64,000 nucleotides of DNA. It comes from Actimicrobium sp047621665. GTDB lineage: Bacteria > Pseudomonadota > Gammaproteobacteria > Burkholderiales > Burkholderiaceae_D. The stretch lies in the NCBI GenBank assembly GCA_047621665.1, contig JBLHMB010000016.1:1-64000 (forward strand), written 5' to 3'. Position 1 is the first letter of the stretch, and every line of letters starts with the position of its first letter. A program made the translations under genes and the position numbers. Below, one piece after another: positions 19,671 through 28,220 of the stretch. The notes under the pieces were generated by a model, which saw only the letters and a list, made by a program, of their open reading frames with translations, had not been told where the DNA came from and searched no databases.

Positions 19671-20813
19671 ATGAATAATGACCAGCCACTTCCGCCCTCC
19701 AAACGCTGGATGATTCCCGTCGCCGTGATTGTCGTGATTGCCGTTGCCGGCGGTGTCATGTCGATGCGTCCGGCCAAGCCGGTCGCGCCTGAAAAAGTCG
19801 CTGTACCGGCCGTGATGGAATTGGCCGCCGCTGATGTATTCGCGGTTGTTGCACGCGACCTGCGCGTGCAACTGCCGGTCTCCGGCGCACTGACCGCGCA
19901 GCAGCAAGCCATCGTCAAGTCCAAGGTCGCCGGTGAAGTGCGCGACACCCCGCTGGCCGAGGGCGTCCGGGTCCGCCGTGGCGAGATCGTGGTGCGGCTC
20001 GATACGGCTGATCTGCAAGCCCGCGTCGGCGTGCAGGAAGGCACACTTGACGAGGCCCGCGCCCGTCTTGCGCTGGCCAACAAAAATCGCGAAAACAGCA
20101 ACGTACTTCTGAAGCAAAAATTCATTTCCCAGAACGCGCTGGACACCTCGCAGAACGGTGTCGACCTCGCGCTGGCCGCCGTCAAATCGGCCGGCGCCCA
20201 GCTCGACATCGCCCGTCGTGCACGCGATGATGCACAAGTGCGCTCGCCGATCGATGGCATCATCAGCAAGCGCTACGTGCAGGTCGGCGAGAAAGCCGCA
20301 CCCGACATGGCGCTGTTTGCCGTGGTCGATCTGTCGCGACTGATCCTCGAAGCGCTGGTGCCGGCCAGCGATATTCCGCGCGTGCAGGTCGGGCAGGGCG
20401 TGCGCTTTGCCGTCGATGGTTTCGATCAACGTGGTTTCACCGGCGAGGTCGTGCGTATCAATCCGGCGGCCGAAGCTGGCTCGCGCGCGCTGATCGTGTA
20501 TGTCGCCGTGGCCAATGCCGATGGCGCGCTGAAGTCCGGCATGTACGCCACCGGCGGCATCACACTGCGCACGGCCGCGCAGGTGCCGGTAGTGCCGGTT
20601 GCCGCGTTGCGCAGCAACGAGGGCGTGAGCACGGTCCTGCGCATCGACAACGGCAAGATCGTCGAACAGGTCGTCAAGGCCGGACTGCGCAACGACGCTG
20701 AAGGCATGGTCGAAATCACTGAAGGCCTGACAGTCGGCATGCAGGTACTGGCGGTCAGGCTAGACGGCATCAAGGCCGGCTCGTTGGTCAAATTGCCGGC
20801 TCCGAAAGGCTGA
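19671..20813 (+). CDS. RND efflux periplasmic adaptor (membrane fusion protein)
   Basis: HlyD/AcrA-type adaptor of 380 residues. One N-terminal membrane anchor (WMIPVAVIVVIAVAGGVMSM) is followed by the lipoyl half motifs (IVKSKVAGEVRDTPLAEGVRV and RDDAQVRSPIDGIISKRYV), a helical hairpin between them, and beta-barrel domains. No lipobox is seen, so it is anchored by the N-terminal helix. The gene ends 2 bases before the pump gene, so the two are one operon. An outer-membrane factor is not encoded nearby, so a TolC-like protein from elsewhere is probably used. Confidence 0.9.
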   Translation: MNNDQPLPPSKRWMIPVAVIVVIAVAGGVMSMRPAKPVAPEKVAVPAVMELAAADVFAVVARDLRVQLPVSGALTAQQQAIVKSKVAGEVRDTPLAEGVRVRRGEIVVRLDTADLQARVGVQEGTLDEARARLALANKNRENSNVLLKQKFISQNALDTSQNGVDLALAAVKSAGAQLDIARRARDDAQVRSPIDGIISKRYVQVGEKAAPDMALFAVVDLSRLILEALVPASDIPRVQVGQGVRFAVDGFDQRGFTGEVVRINPAAEAGSRALIVYVAVANADGALKSGMYATGGITLRTAAQVPVVPVAALRSNEGVSTVLRIDNGKIVEQVVKAGLRNDAEGMVEITEGLTVGMQVLAVRLDGIKAGSLVKLPAPKG

Positions 20814-20815
20814 TC

Positions 20816-23800
20816 ATGTGGATCACCAAGGTCAGTATCCGCAACCCGGTCTTTGCGACGATGGTGATGGTGGCGTTGATGGTGCTGGGGCTGGCGTCGT
20901 ACCGCAGCCTCGGCGTCGAGAAGATGCCGGACGTGCAGTTCCCGTTCGTGTTCGTCCAGGTCCTGTATCCCGGTGCGTCACCGGAAGCGGTCGAGAACGA
21001 CATTACCAAGCCGATCGAGAACGTCGTCAACACCGTGCGCGGCGTCAAGAAAATTGTCTCCAGTTCGTTCGAGGGACGCTCGCTGACCTTCATCGAATTT
21101 GATCTGTCGGCCAACATGGATCACGGCATTCAGGAAGTGCGCGACAAGATCGCTACGGTACGCGCAGCCTTCCCGAAAGATGCCAAGGAACCCTTCGTCG
21201 CGCGCCAGGAAGAAAACGCCCAGCCGGTCGCGACGCTGACATTGACCTCGGCCAGCGGCGACATGCGCGCCTTGTCGACGCTGTCCGAACAGGTTGTCGT
21301 CAAGCGTCTGCAAAACGTCGCCGGTGTCGGCCAGGTCACCACCGGCGGCAATACCAGCCGGCAAATCCTGATCAATGTCGATCCGTCGCGCTTGACCGCG
21401 CAAAACATCGGCATTGATGAAGTCCTGCGCGCGATCCAGATTACCAATCAGGACATGCCGGCCGGAGTAATTAGTCGCGGACCGTCGGAACAACTGGTGC
21501 GGGTCGAAGGCAAGATCAAGGATCCGCGCGCGTTCGGCAAGATCGTCGTGGCACGGCGTGCCAGCGGTCCGGTGTTTCTCGATCAGGTCGCCGACATCGT
21601 CGATGGCGAGCGCGAAGAGACCTCGATTTCGCGCGTCAATGGACAGCGCGCGATCAACATCAATATCACCAAGGTACAGGACGCCAACATCATCGAGGTC
21701 GGCCTCGCACTGAAAAAAGCCGTCGCCGACATGGGTAAAACCCTGCCTGCCGGCAGCACGCTGACGATCGTTAATTCGAACTCGGATTCGGTCGAGCGCC
21801 AGCTCGATGGCGTCAAGGCCACCATTCTTGAGGGCGCGGTGCTGACGATGCTGATCGTGTTCCTGTTCCTGCATTCGTGGCGCAGCACCATCATCACCGG
21901 CCTGACCTTGCCGATCTCGGTAATGGCAACGTTCATTGCGATGAAGGCATTCGGTTTTACGATCAATGCACTGACCTTGATGGCGCTGTCGTTGTGCATC
22001 GGTTTGCTGATTGACGACGCCATTGTCGTACGCGAGAACATCGTGCGTCATCTCGGCATGGGCAAGAGCCACCAGGATGCCGCCAACGACGGCACCAGCG
22101 AAATCGGTCTGGCCGTGATGGCGACGACCTTTGCGATTGTCGCGGTGTTCGTGCCGGTGGCTTTCATGGACGGCATCATCGGCCGCTTCTTTTTGCAGTT
22201 CGGGATTACGGTGACAGTGGCGGTGCTGGTGTCGCTATTCGTCAGTTTTACGCTGGACCCGATGCTGTCCTCGGTCTGGCGCGATCCGGTCAAGGACCGC
22301 TTCCGCTACGTGCCGTGGCTGGGCAGGATGATGGAACATATCGAGCACGGTATCGAGCGGCTGCATGGACGCTATGGCCGCGCGCTTGACTGGGCGCTGC
22401 GCTGGCGCAAGCTCACGCTGTTGTCGGCGCTGCTGCTGTTCGTCGGCAGCCTCGCGCTGGTGCCATTAATCGGTGGCGAAATGTTCCCGGAAACCGACGA
22501 AGGCTTCACCACGCTCAAGTTCAAGACCGCAGTCGGTTCCAGCCTCGCCTACACCAATGAAAAAATCCAGCAGGTCGAAGTGGCGCTGAAAGACTTTCCT
22601 GAAATCGCCAGCGTCATCACCACCGTCGGCGGCCAGGATGGTGCCAACACTGCCGAAGTCAGCCTGAAACTGACTGACCACAAAAGCACCGGACGGCGGC
22701 GTCAGAAAGACCTCGAAGCGCTGATTCGCGCCCGCCTCAAACCGATCGCCGGACTCGAGCTGTCGGTCGGGTTCCAGAAAGCCATCTACATCGCCATCCT
22801 CGGCCAGGACATCGGCAAGCTCGACGCTGTGGCCAGACAGGTGATGCAGAAACTGGCCACGATCAAGGGTGTCACCGACCTCGAAAACAGTCTGGCCGCA
22901 TCGACGCCGTCGGTGGTCGTGAAAGTCGACAATCAGCGCGCCAGCGACCTCGGCCTGACGTTGCAGCAGATCGGTGCCGCGCTGCGCCCGTTTGTCGCCG
23001 GTGACACTACCAGCTACTGGCTGGCGCAGGATGGCCAGAATTACGAAGTCAACGTGCAGTTGCCCAAATCCGGACGCGAGCGCATCAGTGATCTCGGCAA
23101 CCTGTCGGTGGCCAGCAAGAACCTGACCGCCGATGGCCGCGTCATCATGGTGCCGCTGCGTCAGGTGGTCGAGTTCATCCCGGCGACCAGCCCGCAAGTG
23201 ATCAAGCGGCAAGCGCTGCAGCGTCGTGTCGGCATCTACGGCAATGTCGAAGGCCGGCCGGTGGGCGACGTCAACAAGGAGGTCCAAGCCATCATCAAGA
23301 CCATCGACCTGCCCGACGGCGTGCGCTTCGATGTCGGTGGTCAGGCCGAACAGATGAAGGACATGCTGGGGGCGGCGGTCGCGGCGTTAGGCATCGCGGT
23401 GATCTTCATCTATCTGGTGCTGGCTTCGCAGTTCGGCAGTTTCCTGCAACCGGTAGCGATCATGGTGTCGTTGCCGCTGTCGCTGATCGGCGTGCTGCTG
23501 GCGCTGCTGATCACGGGCAGCACGCTCAACATGTTCTCGATCATCGGCTTCATCATGCTGATGGGACTGGTGACCAAGAATGCGATCCTGCTGGTCGACT
23601 TTACCAACCACTCGCAGTTGGCCGGGCAGAGCCAGCACGACGCTATCCTCAGCGCCGGACAAGTGCGTTTGCGACCTATCCTGATGACGACGCTGGCGAT
23701 GATCTTTGGCATGCTACCGATGGCGCTGGGTCTCGGCGACGGCGGCGAATCCCAGGCACCGATGGGGCGCGCAGTGATCGGCGGCGTAATCACTTCGACG

Positions 23801-23896
23801 CTGCTGACCTTGCTGGTAGTACCGGTGGCTTACACGTATCTGGATGCGTGGGGGCGGCGGGCCAAGGGGTTTTTCCGGGGGGCGGACGTGGTTTGA
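20816..23896 (+). CDS. RND efflux pump, AcrB/MexF-like inner-membrane transporter
   Basis: Proton-driven RND transporter of 1026 residues, the usual length. It opens MWITKVSIRNPVFATMVMV, has the duplicated layout of membrane segments and large periplasmic loops, and carries the TM4 stretch SLCIGLLIDDAIVVREN with the conserved Asp pair for proton coupling. The C-terminal half has LMGLVTKNAILLVDF with the Lys used in the relay. Start 20816 is 2 bases after the adaptor stop. The substrate cannot be inferred. The pump follows the TldD/E-like pair by 54 bases on the same strand, so co-expression is possible. Confidence 0.92.
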   Translation: MWITKVSIRNPVFATMVMVALMVLGLASYRSLGVEKMPDVQFPFVFVQVLYPGASPEAVENDITKPIENVVNTVRGVKKIVSSSFEGRSLTFIEFDLSANMDHGIQEVRDKIATVRAAFPKDAKEPFVARQEENAQPVATLTLTSASGDMRALSTLSEQVVVKRLQNVAGVGQVTTGGNTSRQILINVDPSRLTAQNIGIDEVLRAIQITNQDMPAGVISRGPSEQLVRVEGKIKDPRAFGKIVVARRASGPVFLDQVADIVDGEREETSISRVNGQRAININITKVQDANIIEVGLALKKAVADMGKTLPAGSTLTIVNSNSDSVERQLDGVKATILEGAVLTMLIVFLFLHSWRSTIITGLTLPISVMATFIAMKAFGFTINALTLMALSLCIGLLIDDAIVVRENIVRHLGMGKSHQDAANDGTSEIGLAVMATTFAIVAVFVPVAFMDGIIGRFFLQFGITVTVAVLVSLFVSFTLDPMLSSVWRDPVKDRFRYVPWLGRMMEHIEHGIERLHGRYGRALDWALRWRKLTLLSALLLFVGSLALVPLIGGEMFPETDEGFTTLKFKTAVGSSLAYTNEKIQQVEVALKDFPEIASVITTVGGQDGANTAEVSLKLTDHKSTGRRRQKDLEALIRARLKPIAGLELSVGFQKAIYIAILGQDIGKLDAVARQVMQKLATIKGVTDLENSLAASTPSVVVKVDNQRASDLGLTLQQIGAALRPFVAGDTTSYWLAQDGQNYEVNVQLPKSGRERISDLGNLSVASKNLTADGRVIMVPLRQVVEFIPATSPQVIKRQALQRRVGIYGNVEGRPVGDVNKEVQAIIKTIDLPDGVRFDVGGQAEQMKDMLGAAVAALGIAVIFIYLVLASQFGSFLQPVAIMVSLPLSLIGVLLALLITGSTLNMFSIIGFIMLMGLVTKNAILLVDFTNHSQLAGQSQHDAILSAGQVRLRPILMTTLAMIFGMLPMALGLGDGGESQAPMGRAVIGGVITSTLLTLLVVPVAYTYLDAWGRRAKGFFRGADVV

Positions 23897-24038
23897 TGTA
23901 CTGACTGGATAGACTTGTGTAATTCTTTCACGACAATTGGCGTGGAACTGTTGGCCGGAAGGCGTCACTTAATGTTACTTCCACATGCACCGGTGCAATC
24001 CGCGTGCAGCCGGTCAACTCCAGTGAATAGCCAATGCC

Positions 24039-25226
24039 ATGAACAACCGACTTGATAATCCTGCCGCACTTTCAGATTCGTTTTCGGCATCAACGGTGCC
24101 TTGCCGCCGGGCGGCACCGTATCCGCTGGTTCTGCCGATGGTGAGCGGGGCATGTGCACGACGCAGATCGCACGGAGCGGTCGGCCTTGAACAAATGAAA
24201 AAAGAGCTGGAGGATTGGGTGGCGGCAGGGCAAAGCCACGAGCTGCGCAAGGAAGCGGCGGACCGTGTTCTGGCCTGTTTCCGGGAAAAGGGAACGGTCT
24301 TAGATTTAGGCTTTTTGCGATTGAGCACTTTGCCTCGTTGCATCGGCGACTTGTCCTCGCTGCAATCGCTGGACGTCTCTTTCAATACCTTGACAATGTT
24401 GCCCGATCATACCGGCGACTTGTTACTGCTTCAGACCCTGGTCGTCTCGGGCAACCACCTGACGGCATTGCCTGAGCGCATCGGCGACCTGTTGTTGCTG
24501 CACACGCTGGATCTCTCGGACAATCCGATCACGCAACTGGCCGACGAAATCGGCGACTTGTTATCGTTGCATACGCTGGACGTCTCGGGCAATAAACTGA
24601 CGGAGCTCCCCGCCCGCCTCGGTGACCTGTCATTGCTTCGGACTTTGGTTGCCTCCGGTAATCAACTCAAGGAACTGCCCGGCAGACTCGGCGACTTGTC
24701 ATCGCTGCAGTATCTGGACGTGTCGGGTAACGCTCTGCCGGGACTCCCTGAGGAAATCCGCAGCTTGATGTCGCTGCAAATACTGGACCTCTCGGCTAAC
24801 CGGCTCACGGCACTGCCCGGCTGCATCGGTGACTTGTCGTCACTTCAATATTTCGACGTTTCGGATAATTGCCTCCAGGACCTGCCCGACGGCATCGGCA
24901 ACTTGTTATCGCTCCAAACGATGGATCTGTCGAACAACAAGTTTTCGGAATTATCCGGGGCTATTTTCAACTTGCCGTTGCTCCAGTTGCTGCGGCTTCG
25001 CAATAATCCGCTGGCATTTTTGTCTGAACGTTTGCGCAACCTGCCCGCATTTCAGGCCTATGCTAGTAACCAGCACTACTTGAATCTGCCTGCCTGCCGT
25101 CCCTTATTCGCCGCTGGCGAGCACCGGTCTTGCACACCGGTTCAGTTCCGGTCGCTATCGCTTTCCCGATCAACGGCCGGCGACGGTTCGCCGCCGGTCA
25201 AGTCCATCGCAGCAAGCGGCCGTTGA
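24039..25226 (+). CDS. Leucine-rich-repeat protein, possible effector-like
   Basis: Protein of 395 residues with about ten leucine-rich repeats of 23 residues (pattern LPxxIGDLxxLxxLDVSxNxLTx) between residues 85 and 330. The N-terminal 80 residues are Ser/Ala-rich with no signal peptide, followed by a helical cap (KKELEDWVAAGQSHELRKEA). The last 65 residues are low in motif content and show no E3-ligase (NEL) domain. Similar cap-plus-repeat layouts occur in secreted LRR effectors of plant- or host-associated bacteria; this is a resemblance only. Base composition is lower in GC than the neighbours, hinting at transfer. It ends 10 bases from the convergent mscS gene. ATG 24039 is uncertain because the ribosome site is weak. 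Confidence 0.75.
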   Translation: MNNRLDNPAALSDSFSASTVPCRRAAPYPLVLPMVSGACARRRSHGAVGLEQMKKELEDWVAAGQSHELRKEAADRVLACFREKGTVLDLGFLRLSTLPRCIGDLSSLQSLDVSFNTLTMLPDHTGDLLLLQTLVVSGNHLTALPERIGDLLLLHTLDLSDNPITQLADEIGDLLSLHTLDVSGNKLTELPARLGDLSLLRTLVASGNQLKELPGRLGDLSSLQYLDVSGNALPGLPEEIRSLMSLQILDLSANRLTALPGCIGDLSSLQYFDVSDNCLQDLPDGIGNLLSLQTMDLSNNKFSELSGAIFNLPLLQLLRLRNNPLAFLSERLRNLPAFQAYASNQHYLNLPACRPLFAAGEHRSCTPVQFRSLSLSRSTAGDGSPPVKSIAASGR

Positions 25227-25236
25227 CCACTGGCAC

Positions 25237-26100
25237 CTACCCTCCGCTCGTCTCCGGTTTAGGTGAAGTCTGCGTGTCATAGAAATGATGGACATCGCGT
25301 TGCGGGTACGGGATCGAGCAACCACCGGCTTCGAGTGCTTCCTTGCAAACCTGTACCAGATCAAGCTTGGTATCCCACCAGTCGCTGCGGCTGGTCCAGA
25401 CCCGGAACATGATGTTGACCGAACTGTCGCCCAGCTTGTCGACCTTGATTAACGGTGCCGGCGTAGCAAGGATGCGCGGATCATCGGCGGCGACCTGCTT
25501 GAGGATAGCCAGCGCGGTGCCGATGTTGTCGGTGTAGGCGATGCCGTAGTCCGCGTGGATGCGGCGGATGTCATTGTCGGTGACCGACAGATTGACGATG
25601 GTATGGCCCCAGATTTTGGAGTTCGGAATGAAGACGGTCGGCCCGTCGATCAAATGGCCTTTGCAGATGAAGAAGCCGACCGCATCGATGATGTAGACGT
25701 CGCTCTCGAGCTGGACGACATCACCGATCTTGAACGGCCGGAAGAACAGGATCATGACACCGGCTGCGACGTTGCTCAGCGTGCCTTGCAGCGCCAGACC
25801 GACCGCCAGGCCGGCGGCGCCGAGGACGGCAATCAGGCTGGTAGTCTCGACACCGAAGCGATTGAGTACCGCCACCAGCGTGAAGATCAGGATCGCGATC
25901 CGGACGATCTTGCCGGGCAGGTTATGGAAAACCGGATCGATCCGGCTCGAGTGGCGTATCGTCCGGTCGATCAGACGCGCCACCCAGCCCGCCGCCAGTG
26001 AACCGATGACCAGCGTAGCAATGGCACCGATAACATTGACACCGTAGCTGAGCAGGTACCCTGTCAGGATATCGACGACGTGTTTAATTTGTTCATTCAT
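25237..26100 (-). CDS. Small-conductance mechanosensitive channel (MscS family)
   Basis: Inner-membrane channel of 287 residues, the size of E. coli MscS. Three membrane segments are followed by the pore-lining Gly/Ala-rich helix (LIAVLGAAGLAVGLALQG, about residues 88-105), the FFRPFKIGD beta-domain entry, and a C-terminal alpha-beta part ending YPQRDVHHF. It protects against hypo-osmotic shock by opening under membrane tension. It is convergent with the LRR gene. The last 10 residues (TQTSPKPETSGG) are a short hydrophilic tail. Confidence 0.92.
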   Translation of the reverse strand: MNEQIKHVVDILTGYLLSYGVNVIGAIATLVIGSLAAGWVARLIDRTIRHSSRIDPVFHNLPGKIVRIAILIFTLVAVLNRFGVETTSLIAVLGAAGLAVGLALQGTLSNVAAGVMILFFRPFKIGDVVQLESDVYIIDAVGFFICKGHLIDGPTVFIPNSKIWGHTIVNLSVTDNDIRRIHADYGIAYTDNIGTALAILKQVAADDPRILATPAPLIKVDKLGDSSVNIMFRVWTSRSDWWDTKLDLVQVCKEALEAGGCSIPYPQRDVHHFYDTQTSPKPETSGG

Positions 26101-26268
26101 GTATGGACTTTACGGACGATGACGACGGGCGCCGGAGGGCGCAAGGGTGGCTTAATCAGGAGGCGACGTCAACCGGTGATGTCGCTGTGACGAGGCGCGG
26201 ACATCGATGAATCGACGCTCCGGGCGGGCAGTCCACCCGGCAAGGGCGCCGCGGGGAGGACCGCCTTG

Positions 26269-26607
26269 TTAATCTCTGTAGTTACGATACATCGGATTTG
26301 GCGCAATATATACCGTGACTGGATGGTCCAGCACGCCCGGTGGCGCCACGCGCATCAGATCGAAGCTCGATACTTCCAGCGGTCCGTCAAAACTCCATGC
26401 AAAGGTCTTGCTGCCGGAAACAAACTGGACGACCTCACCGCCGGTGACGTTGACATAGGTCATGCCCGGTGTCAGGACGATGGTCTTGCCGGCCATATTT
26501 GCCGGGGCGGTGATGCCTAGCAGGCTGAGTGGCTGTTGCGGGAAGGGCGTGGCGCAAGCGGTCATCAGGACGGCAGCGAACAGGTAAGGGATAAGTCGGG
26601 CATTCAT
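26269..26607 (-). CDS. CzcE-like small lipoprotein
   Basis: Protein of 112 residues with a lipoprotein signal peptide (lipobox LMTAC near residue 18). The mature part resembles the CzcE family of periplasmic copper or heavy-metal binding proteins: YVNVTGGEVVQFV, KTFAWSFDG, SFDLMRVAPPGVLDH and VTVYIAPNPMY. AAAGGA lies 8 bases before ATG 26607. It follows, with a 59-base gap, the broken small lipoprotein gene at 26667-26937, and they may be co-transcribed. No metal resistance operon is nearby. The family assignment is from memory of motifs, without a search. Confidence 0.7.
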   Translation of the reverse strand: MNARLIPYLFAAVLMTACATPFPQQPLSLLGITAPANMAGKTIVLTPGMTYVNVTGGEVVQFVSGSKTFAWSFDGPLEVSSFDLMRVAPPGVLDHPVTVYIAPNPMYRNYRD

Positions 26608-26666
26608 GATGCAGTTCCTTTAATGCGGTTGAAATGAAGTTTGCCGGATGGGACGAGTCGTCATGG

Positions 26667-26758
26667 TCAATGGCGTCCACCCCATCTGCCGCGTCCGCCA
26701 TAGCGGCCGCCGTGACCGCCCCGGAATCCAAAACCAAAATCAAAAATCACGGGGGGGG
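26667..26758 (-). other. G8 tract and out-of-frame 3' extension of the small lipoprotein gene
   Basis: Plus-strand bases 26751-26758 are eight consecutive G. With seven instead of eight, the upstream lipoprotein frame would run on after GPP as VIFDFGFGFRGGHGGRYGG, then RGRWGGRH, and stop at 26667. The Gly/Arg/His-rich tail is typical of this kind of protein, whereas the observed frame stops four codons after the tract. It is either a phase-variable tract, a true mutation, or a homopolymer error in the assembly. Confidence 0.65.
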
Positions 26759-26937
26759 CCGACGTAGACCGGTTGCGGGGCCTGGTAATACACGGGGCCG
26801 GATGGATAGGCCGGCCCCGGTTGCGCATAAACGGGTTGCTCGTAATAGCCGCCGTAAGCGGGCGGCGGACCATAAACTGCACAGCCACCAAGCAAGACAG
26901 AAATGGCACCCAGAAAAATCAAAAGTCCGGTTTTCAT
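26740..26937 (-). CDS. Small Pro/Tyr-rich lipoprotein, apparently frameshifted
   Basis: Short lipoprotein of 65 residues in the frame as given. The signal peptide MKTGLLIFLGAISVLLGGC includes a lipobox at LLGGC; then comes a Pro/Tyr/Gly-rich chain (YGPPPAYGGYYEQPVYAQPG). ATG 26937 was chosen over an in-frame start at 27102 because AAAGGA is a few bases upstream and the signal peptide begins there. The frame ends just after a G8 tract; removing one base would give an 89-residue protein ending at 26667. It is probably attached to the outer membrane. Function unknown. Confidence 0.65.
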   Translation of the reverse strand: MKTGLLIFLGAISVLLGGCAVYGPPPAYGGYYEQPVYAQPGPAYPSGPVYYQAPQPVYVGPPRDF

Positions 26938-27245
26938 GATGGGTCCTTTCAGACTTATCCTGTATAGAAATCGACTTGATTGCGACGGCGCTATTGACGT
27001 CTGACTACAGTGTGCCGGAGAAAGCAGTATTGCGTTGCGCTGGCCTTTACGCGTTTCATCGTGTCGTATCCGGGGTGTCAATTTCAGGACCGTAACGTAC
27101 AAAAAATCCGCGACTGCACGCGGGCAGTGGCGGATTTCCGGCCGGGAGCGATCCCGGCGTGGCAGTGCTGTGTAGCTTGTCTTGCCGGTCCATGGTTAGC
27201 ACGCGCCTTGTCAGGATACGGGCTTTGCACCGACCGGGAATCCGG

Positions 27246-28220
27246 TCAGCGTTTGGCGCGCGATGCGTTGGGCGCCCCGGACTTTTTCAGATAGCGGTAA
27301 TAGTCGCTATCGGTGCTGAGGATCATCACCGAGTTCTTGTTTTGCTCTTCCTTGTACGATTCCAGCGTCCGCGAAAACGCATAGAACTCGGGATCAGCGT
27401 TATACGCCACACCATACACGCGGGTTGCTTCGGCGTCGGCATTACCGCGTACTTCCTGCACTTTACGGTAGGCGCTGGAGCGGATCTGGCTCAGGTCTTT
27501 TTCCATTTCACCCAGAATTTCAGCGCTGCGACCGGCCCCTTCGGAACGGAACTGGGCGGCGACTCGTTTGCGCTCCGAGATCATCCGCGCATACACGCCT
27601 TCGCGCACGCTCTCGATATAGTCGAGGCGCTTGATGCGTACGTCGACCAGTTCGATGCCGTATTGCGGAATGATCTTGCGCGCTTCGGTCAGGATGGTGC
27701 GGGTGATTTCCTCGCGACCACGGATGATTTCCTGTTTCAGATCATTGCGCACTTCGCTGGTTACTTCGTCCATGATCTCGCCCTCTGGCACGATCCAGGA
27801 TGCGCTGCGCACCAGTTCGCGCAGTTCGCTGCCGGAGACCTGGTCACGCACGACCGAATCAATGATGTCATCGAGACGCGAACGGGCACCCGCTTCGGAG
27901 GCGACGCTTTCAAGGAAAGTCTTGGCGTCGGCGATGCGCCAGCGTGCCGTGGTATCGATCCAGATGAACTCGCGGCCCTTGGTCGGAATCTGATTCGGCG
28001 AGCCATCCCAGATCAGCATGCGCTTCTCGAAGACGCGCACTTCCTGAATGAACGGTATTTTCATGTGCAGACCGGCCTTGGTCAGCGTTTCGCCTACTGG
28101 CTTACCGAATTGAATGATGACCGCTTGCTTGCCTTCTTCCAGCGTGAAGAACGTGCCGGAGAATCCGATTATTGCTGCCAGCGCGATGCCGGCCAAGCCG
28201 ATGTTGGTTGCCTTACTCAT
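27246..28220 (-). CDS. hflC: HflC-like SPFH/band 7 membrane protein
   Basis: Inner-membrane protein of 324 residues with one N-terminal membrane segment and a band 7/SPFH domain (FTLEEGKQAVIIQFGKPVGE, AGLHMKIPFIQEV). With HflK it forms the complex that modulates the FtsH protease in E. coli. It overlaps the HflK-like stop by one base (TAATG). The signature WDGSPNQIPTKGREFIW differs from E. coli HflC, so this may be a second, divergent pair rather than the canonical hfq-hflX-hflKC locus, whose other genes are absent here. Confidence 0.82.
   Translation of the reverse strand: MSKATNIGLAGIALAAIIGFSGTFFTLEEGKQAVIIQFGKPVGETLTKAGLHMKIPFIQEVRVFEKRMLIWDGSPNQIPTKGREFIWIDTTARWRIADAKTFLESVASEAGARSRLDDIIDSVVRDQVSGSELRELVRSASWIVPEGEIMDEVTSEVRNDLKQEIIRGREEITRTILTEARKIIPQYGIELVDVRIKRLDYIESVREGVYARMISERKRVAAQFRSEGAGRSAEILGEMEKDLSQIRSSAYRKVQEVRGNADAEATRVYGVAYNADPEFYAFSRTLESYKEEQNKNSVMILSTDSDYYRYLKKSGAPNASRAKR

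Noticed and set aside
27140..27165. Hairpin CCGGGA-GCGA-TCCCGG downstream of hflC as terminator
   Set aside because: The stem is good but there is no T-run on the minus strand, so it was not called a terminator.
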